Source: Bog-756 sp036513075
GTDB taxonomy: Bacteria > Actinomycetota > Acidimicrobiia > Acidimicrobiales > RAAP-2
NCBI GenBank assembly: GCA_036513075.1
Contig: DATBZS010000047.1
Location: forward strand, 1 to 18,986
Direction: 5' to 3'
Length of the DNA stretch: 18,986 nucleotides
A program made the position numbers and the translations under genes. The notes under the pieces are model-generated. The model worked only from the letters and a program-made list of their open reading frames with translations, searched no databases and was not told where the DNA came from. Below, piece by piece: positions 14,533 to 18,986 of the stretch (positions are counted from its first letter, which is position 1; the number at the start of each line of letters is the position of its first letter).

Positions 14533-15678
14533 TCACTCGAGCATGCCGGACAGCTCGACCATGAGGGCTTCGAGCAGCAGGTCCTCGCGGACGTTGCGCG
14601 ACAGAGCCGCCGATGCCCGCCCGATGGCGTCGACATGGGTCGCGGCCTGGCGGCGCTCGCTCCCGGCACCCGACGAGCCGGGAGGCGCCCCGGTGGACAC
14701 CGTGGCCACCATCCGGTCCCGGTAGGCGTCGGCCAGAGCGGCCAGTCCCATCCGCAGGTCGTCGGTCCGCCATCGCCGCTCCTCGCGCTTGTGACGGTCC
14801 TCCACACCCTTGCGACCGGGCACACCGCGTGCCCCCGTCGCCTCGGCCCGGTCCTCCAGACCGGCCAGCTCGCGGGCATGCTCCTCGCGCAGAGGCGCCA
14901 TGGCCCCATCGGCCATGGCCAGCAATCCGTCGGCCACCGTCACCGCGGCGGCCCCCGTACCGTCGAGCCGGGACGGCACCGTGCGCCAGAGCTCCCGACG
15001 TTCGTTGAACCCGGGATCGTCGGCCAGTAGCCGGGCCCGGTCCAGGTTGCCGCCCGAGGCGGCCGCCACCGACACGGCCACGTCCCCGTCGACGCCCCGT
15101 CCGACCAGCCACTCGGCAACCGCGGCCGGGGCCACCGCAGCGAAAGGCACCTGGACGCACCGGCTCACGATGGTGGCCAGACCGGGCGACAGGTCGTCGG
15201 CCAAAAGGATGAACACGGTCGACGGCGGAGGCTCCTCCACCGTCTTGAGCAGAGCCGGAGCCGCTTTCAGAGCGAGGTGGACATCGGGCACGAGCAGCAC
15301 CTGGCGGGCGGACTCCAGAGGTCTCTTCTGGGCCCGGGTGGTGATCTCACGGGCGTCGTCCACGTCGAGGGAGGCCCCCGACCGCTCGACGGTCACCAGG
15401 TCGGGGTGGGTGCCGGCCAGGGCACGCCGGCACGAGTTGCACACGCCGCAGCCCCCATCGGGGCACAGCAGCGCCGCGGCCAGACCCCGGGCCGCCGCCC
15501 GCTTGCCCGAGCCGGGAGGCCCATGGAACAGGTAGGCGTGCACCGGGTGGCGGGCAGCCGACTCGAGCCGGGCCACTGCCCGGTCCTGGCCGACCACCCC
15601 GGCGAACAGCACCGGATCAGGCATCCGGGCGCCACCACGTTCCGTCACCCCGCTGTCCGTCACCCCGACGTCCGCCAT
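14533..15678 (-). CDS. holB: DNA polymerase III clamp-loader subunit (delta prime)
   Basis: This AAA+ subunit works with gamma/tau and delta to load the beta clamp on DNA. The 381-residue product has FHGPPGSGKRAAARGLAAAL (Walker A region) at about 50-70. A zinc-finger cluster C-x5-C-x2-C-x2-C (CPDGGCGVCNSC) follows, and then THPDL. The Walker-B-like VLLVPDVHLALKAAPALLKTVEEPP holds Asp-Val-His rather than DExx, as expected for delta prime. Sensor-1 wording IVSRCVQVPF contains the SRC motif. The tract at about 285-310 is unusually charged. The ATG at 15678, with GGAAGG five bases upstream, overlaps tmk by 19 bases. A GTG at 15663, forming a GTGA overlap with the tmk stop, and ATG 15624-15622 are alternative starts. 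Confidence 0.92.
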   Translation of the reverse strand: MADVGVTDSGVTERGGARMPDPVLFAGVVGQDRAVARLESAARHPVHAYLFHGPPGSGKRAAARGLAAALLCPDGGCGVCNSCRRALAGTHPDLVTVERSGASLDVDDAREITTRAQKRPLESARQVLLVPDVHLALKAAPALLKTVEEPPPSTVFILLADDLSPGLATIVSRCVQVPFAAVAPAAVAEWLVGRGVDGDVAVSVAAASGGNLDRARLLADDPGFNERRELWRTVPSRLDGTGAAAVTVADGLLAMADGAMAPLREEHARELAGLEDRAEATGARGVPGRKGVEDRHKREERRWRTDDLRMGLAALADAYRDRMVATVSTGAPPGSSGAGSERRQAATHVDAIGRASAALSRNVREDLLLEALMVELSGMLE

Positions 15679-16313
15679 TGGGGCCTTCCAGGACCGGCGA
15701 GCACCTCGACGGCACGCCAGACGTCGGCGGCGACCACTTCGACCGGCTCAGTGGCGTCCACCACCAGCCACGGGTCGGTCCCCTCCGCGGCGAGCGCCAG
15801 GTAGCCGTCGGCCACCCGCTGCTGGAAGGCCAGACCTTCAGCCTCCATGCGGTCGTCGCCGGCACCGCCGTCGACGCCACTGCGCCGGGCGGTGGCCACG
15901 GGCACGGGGAGGTCGAACAGGACCGTGAGGTCGGGACGGATGCCTCCGGTGGCCCAGCCGACCAACTCGTCGAGCTCACGACGGTCGAGGCCCCGCCCGA
16001 ACCCCTGATAGGCGAGGGTCGAAGCCGAGTACCGGTCCGTGACGACCCAGCGCCCGGCCTCCAGCGCCGGGGCGACCACGTCGGCCACGTGCTGGGCCCG
16101 GTCGGCGGCCATCAGCAGGGCCTCAGCCCGCGGGGCCACCGGCGCACCGTCCCGGCCGAGCAGCAGGGTCCGCAGCGACGCCCCGAGCGGCGTGGCTCCG
16201 GGTTCGAAGGTGGACACCGCCCCGAGGCGTTCGGCCAGTAGGCGGGCCTGGGTGGACTTCCCGCAGCCGTCGATCCCCTCCAGGGCGACGAGTCGGCCCC
16301 GGGTCTCGGTCAC
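15660..16313 (-). CDS. tmk: thymidylate kinase
   Basis: Tmk phosphorylates dTMP to dTDP with ATP. The 217-residue product contains the P-loop LEGIDGCGKSTQ at 11-22, FEPGATPLG near 36-44 (the F-E-P-G substrate loop), VTDRYSASTLAYQG near 90-103 with the DRY/DRX motif, and DDRMEAEGLAFQQRV near 152-166 as the lid and C-terminal helix. The GTG start overlaps the topA stop in a GTGA junction, and the gene runs into holB. A topA-tmk-holB order groups DNA topology, dTTP supply and clamp loading. Confidence 0.96.
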   Translation of the reverse strand: MTETRGRLVALEGIDGCGKSTQARLLAERLGAVSTFEPGATPLGASLRTLLLGRDGAPVAPRAEALLMAADRAQHVADVVAPALEAGRWVVTDRYSASTLAYQGFGRGLDRRELDELVGWATGGIRPDLTVLFDLPVPVATARRSGVDGGAGDDRMEAEGLAFQQRVADGYLALAAEGTDPWLVVDATEPVEVVAADVWRAVEVLAGPGRPQWRTSG

Positions 16314-18986
16314 CCGTCGTCGCTGATGCTCGGAACCGTCACGACCGGGGCGGCCGCCTGCTTGGTCGCCGCTGCCTTCGTGGTGGCCACCGTCTTCTTG
16401 GCGATCGCCTTCTTCTTGACCGGTGCCTTCTTGGCGGTGGCCTTCTTCTTGGCCGGTGCCTTCTTCTTGGTCGCCTTCTTCTTGGCCGGACCGGCGGCCC
16501 GCCGCTCGGCCAGCAGTTCGGCGGCGCGCTCGACGGTCAGGGTCTCGACCTCGTCACCCCTCCGCAGTGAGGCGTTGGTGGTGCCGTCGGTGACGTAGGG
16601 GCCGAAGCGGCCGTCCTTGACCACCATGGCGAGCCCGGTGTCGGGGTCGGGGCCCATCTCGCGGAGCGGACCCTTGGCGTTGCGGCCCCGGGTCTTGGGC
16701 TGGGCGAACAGGGCCAGGGCCTCGTCGACGGTGACGTTCAGCAGCTGGTCCTCGGTCGCCAGGCTGCGCGAGTCGGTCCCCTTCTTCAGGTAGGGGCCGA
16801 ACTTGCCGTTGAAGGCCACGATCTCCTCGCCGTCGGCCGGATCGGTGCCGACCACCCGGGGGATGCGCAGCAACTCGAGTGCCTGTTCGAACGTGAGGGT
16901 GGCCGGCGACATCGAGGCGAACAGGGACGAGGTACGGGGCTTGGGCCCGCCGTCGACCAGCTCACCGACCTGGATGTAGGGGCCGAAGCGCCCGGCCTTG
17001 ACCTGGACCTCGAGGCCGCTCTCGGGGTCGATGCCGAGCACGCGGTCCGACGACGGAGCGGCCAGTAGCTCCTCGGCCCGCTCGACGGTCAGTTCGTCAG
17101 GTGCGAGATCCTCCGGGATGGAGACCGTCTCCTCGCCCTTCTTCAGGTACGGGCCGTACTTGCCCGACCGGGCCACGATCTCCTGCCCGTCGCTGGCTGT
17201 GCCGATCGGCACGGCGTTGACGGCGGCGGCGTCGATGGCGTCGAGGTTCTGGGCCAGCTGGTCCCGCAGACCCCCGTGGCCGTCGGGGCCGAAGTAGAAG
17301 TCGCCGAGCCAGCGGACCATGTCCTGGTCGCCCCCGGCGATCTCATCGAGGTCGTCCTCCATGGATGCGGTCAGTCCGTAGTCGACGAGGTCGGTGAAAT
17401 GCTGCTCCAGCAGGCCGACCACGCCGAAGGCCGTCAGGGACGGCACCATGGCCGACCCCTTCTTCCACACGTAGCCCCGGTCGAGGATGGTGGACACGAT
17501 GCTGGCGTAGGTCGAGGGCCGGCCCACCCCGATCTCTTCCATCGCTTTGACCAGCGAGGCCTCGGTATAGCGGGCCGGCGGCTGGGTGGCGTGGCCGCCC
17601 GGCTCCACGGCCGACAGGGAGGCCGGGTCACCTTCGGCCATGGGCGGGAGGTGGACCTCGCGGTCGGCCAGCTCGGCCTCGGGGTCGTCCTCGCCCTCCA
17701 CGTATGCCCGCTGGAATCCGGGGAACTCGATGACGGTGCCCGAGGCACCGAACTCGACGGTGCGTGCCGCCCCGTCGACAGTCGCGGTGCCGGTGAGGCG
17801 GACCTGGGCGCTGGTGCCGGTGGCGTCGGCCATCTGCGAAGCGACGGTGCGCTTCCAGATCAGGTCGTACAGGCGGAACTCGTCCCCCGACAGCGACCGG
17901 GCGGCCTCGTCGGGGGTGCGGAAGGTCTCCCCCGCCGGACGGATGGCCTCGTGGGCCTCCTGGGCGTTCTTGACCTTCTTGTTGTAGAGCCGGGGGCCGG
18001 AGGGCACGTACGCCGGGCCGTACATCGCGGTGGCCTGGGCCCGGGCGGCGGACAGGGCCTGTTCCGACAAGGTGGTCGAGTCGGTCCGCATGTAGGTGAT
18101 CCAGCCCTCCTCGTACAGGGATTGGGCCACCGACATGGTCCGCTTGGAACTGAACCGGAGCTTGCGCCCCGCCTCCTGTTGCAACGTCGAGGTGATGAAG
18201 GGCGCCCGTGGGGAGCGCCGGTAGGGCTTGTGGGTCATCGAGGACACCGTGAGCGGCGCGCCCTCCAGTGCGGCGGCCAGGGCCCGGGCCGCGGATTCGT
18301 CCAGCACCACGACCTTGTCGGGGTCGGCCAGGCGGCCCGAGGCGTCGAAGTCCTTGCCCCCGGCCAGGGGGGTGCCGTCGACGGCCACCAGTGCGGCGGC
18401 GAAACTGCGGGACACGTCGGACTCGGAGGCCAGTGCGGCTTCGCCTTCGGCGCTGACCGTGGCGTCGATCCCCCACCAGTCGGCCGAGCGGAACACCATG
18501 CGCTCCCGCTCCCGGTCGACGACCATCCGGGTGGCCACGCTCTGGACACGCCCGGCCGATCTCCCGTTGGTCTTGCGCCGCATGACGTCGGACAGCTTGA
18601 AGCCGTAGATCCGGTCGAAGATCCGGCGGGCCTCCTGGGCCTCGACCAGGTGCGCGTCGATGGTCCGGCACTCGTCGACGGCCCGCTGGATGGCCTGGGG
18701 GGTGATCTCGTGGAACACCATCCGGGGGGTGTCCTCCGGCAGGCCCAGGACCTGGCTGAGGTGCCAGGCGATCGACTCGCCCTCGCGGTCCTCGTCTGTC
18801 GCCAGGTAGACCTCACCGGCCTCGCGGGCCAGCTTCTTCAACTTGGTCACCTGGGACTTCTTCTCGGGCGAGACGATGTAGACCGGTTTGAAGCCGTTGT
18901 CGACGTCCACCGCCAGGTCGGCCCACGACTCGTGCTTGAACGCGGCGGGGAGGTCCTTCCTGGTGGCCAGGTCGCGGATGTGGCCG
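16310..18986 (-). CDS. topA: DNA topoisomerase I (type IA), 5' end outside the window
   Basis: TopA relaxes negative supercoils by transient cleavage through a 5'-phosphotyrosine. About 892 residues are visible. The frame runs to the window edge, beginning GHIRDL, so only a short N-terminal part of the TOPRIM domain is missing. LATDEDREGESIAWHL carries the TOPRIM acidic residues. The active-site tyrosine is in WITYMRTDST (codon 18092-18094). GVGRPSTYASIVSTILDRGYV is also typical. The C-terminus lacks cysteine zinc ribbons and instead has four repeats built around GKYGPYLKKG, GRFGPYIQVG, GKFGPYLKKG and GRFGPYVTDG, followed by a Lys/Ala-rich tail. Zinc-free C-domains and basic tails are usual in actinobacterial TopA. 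Confidence 0.97.
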   Translation of the reverse strand, partial: GHIRDLATRKDLPAAFKHESWADLAVDVDNGFKPVYIVSPEKKSQVTKLKKLAREAGEVYLATDEDREGESIAWHLSQVLGLPEDTPRMVFHEITPQAIQRAVDECRTIDAHLVEAQEARRIFDRIYGFKLSDVMRRKTNGRSAGRVQSVATRMVVDRERERMVFRSADWWGIDATVSAEGEAALASESDVSRSFAAALVAVDGTPLAGGKDFDASGRLADPDKVVVLDESAARALAAALEGAPLTVSSMTHKPYRRSPRAPFITSTLQQEAGRKLRFSSKRTMSVAQSLYEEGWITYMRTDSTTLSEQALSAARAQATAMYGPAYVPSGPRLYNKKVKNAQEAHEAIRPAGETFRTPDEAARSLSGDEFRLYDLIWKRTVASQMADATGTSAQVRLTGTATVDGAARTVEFGASGTVIEFPGFQRAYVEGEDDPEAELADREVHLPPMAEGDPASLSAVEPGGHATQPPARYTEASLVKAMEEIGVGRPSTYASIVSTILDRGYVWKKGSAMVPSLTAFGVVGLLEQHFTDLVDYGLTASMEDDLDEIAGGDQDMVRWLGDFYFGPDGHGGLRDQLAQNLDAIDAAAVNAVPIGTASDGQEIVARSGKYGPYLKKGEETVSIPEDLAPDELTVERAEELLAAPSSDRVLGIDPESGLEVQVKAGRFGPYIQVGELVDGGPKPRTSSLFASMSPATLTFEQALELLRIPRVVGTDPADGEEIVAFNGKFGPYLKKGTDSRSLATEDQLLNVTVDEALALFAQPKTRGRNAKGPLREMGPDPDTGLAMVVKDGRFGPYVTDGTTNASLRRGDEVETLTVERAAELLAERRAAGPAKKKATKKKAPAKKKATAKKAPVKKKAIAKKTVATTKAAATKQAAAPVVTVPSISDDG
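16350..16496 (-). repeat. low-complexity Lys/Ala-rich tail of TopA
   Basis: Imperfect short repeats encode blocks such as AKKKATKKKAPAKKK and KKAPVKKKAIAKK. The basic tail probably binds DNA non-specifically and aids processivity, as known for actinobacterial topoisomerase I. The exact repeat number may vary between strains. Confidence 0.8.

Overview
The window is a GC-rich (about 70%) stretch of an actinobacterial chromosome, and every gene I can support lies on the minus strand. It is probably from the class Acidimicrobiia or a close relative. Evidence for this is a SigR/RsrA-type sigma and zinc anti-sigma pair, a topoisomerase I with a lysine/alanine tail, GTG starts and four-base GTGA gene overlaps, and the GYWLVASDGGIF-type 42-residue repeats that I associate with secreted Acidimicrobiia proteins. 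The gene order from the zinc metalloprotease through tilS, hpt and the folate genes to panC follows the Mycobacterium tuberculosis Rv3626c to Rv3602c block. Here ftsH is absent between hpt and folE, and an extra gene sits between folP and folB.

Read in the direction of transcription (high to low coordinates): topA (5' end outside the window), tmk and holB form an overlapping replication group (18986-14533). A tRNA-Thr(CGT) follows at 14497-14425. Next is a zinc-independent MDR-type oxidoreductase (14340-13333), then a very large exported protein (13163-9087) that combines an N-terminal propeller-like region, a clan-A glycosidase-like core, a discoidin-like domain, a Thr-rich linker and six 42-residue repeats. 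A SigR-type sigma factor with its redox-type anti-sigma factor follows (8956-8052).

The remaining block is metabolic: DUF2342-type zinc metalloprotease, tilS, hpt, folE, folP, a dual-specificity-phosphatase-like protein lacking the catalytic cysteine, folB, folK, a DUF2520 Rossmann protein (candidate ketopantoate reductase), panC and the start of nadB. FolE, FolB, FolK and FolP make dihydropteroate from GTP and p-aminobenzoate. PanC and perhaps the DUF2520 protein serve pantothenate synthesis, and NadB opens NAD synthesis from aspartate.

The least expected features are the cysteine-less phosphatase-like protein inside the folate operon; a 20-bp tandem triplication between it and folB that creates two chained six-codon minicistrons; a shared leaderless promoter-like signature in front of three genes; and the architecture of the 1,358-residue exported protein. 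No CRISPR array, insertion sequence, integrase or phage gene is visible, and no stretch longer than about 170 bp lacks a gene.
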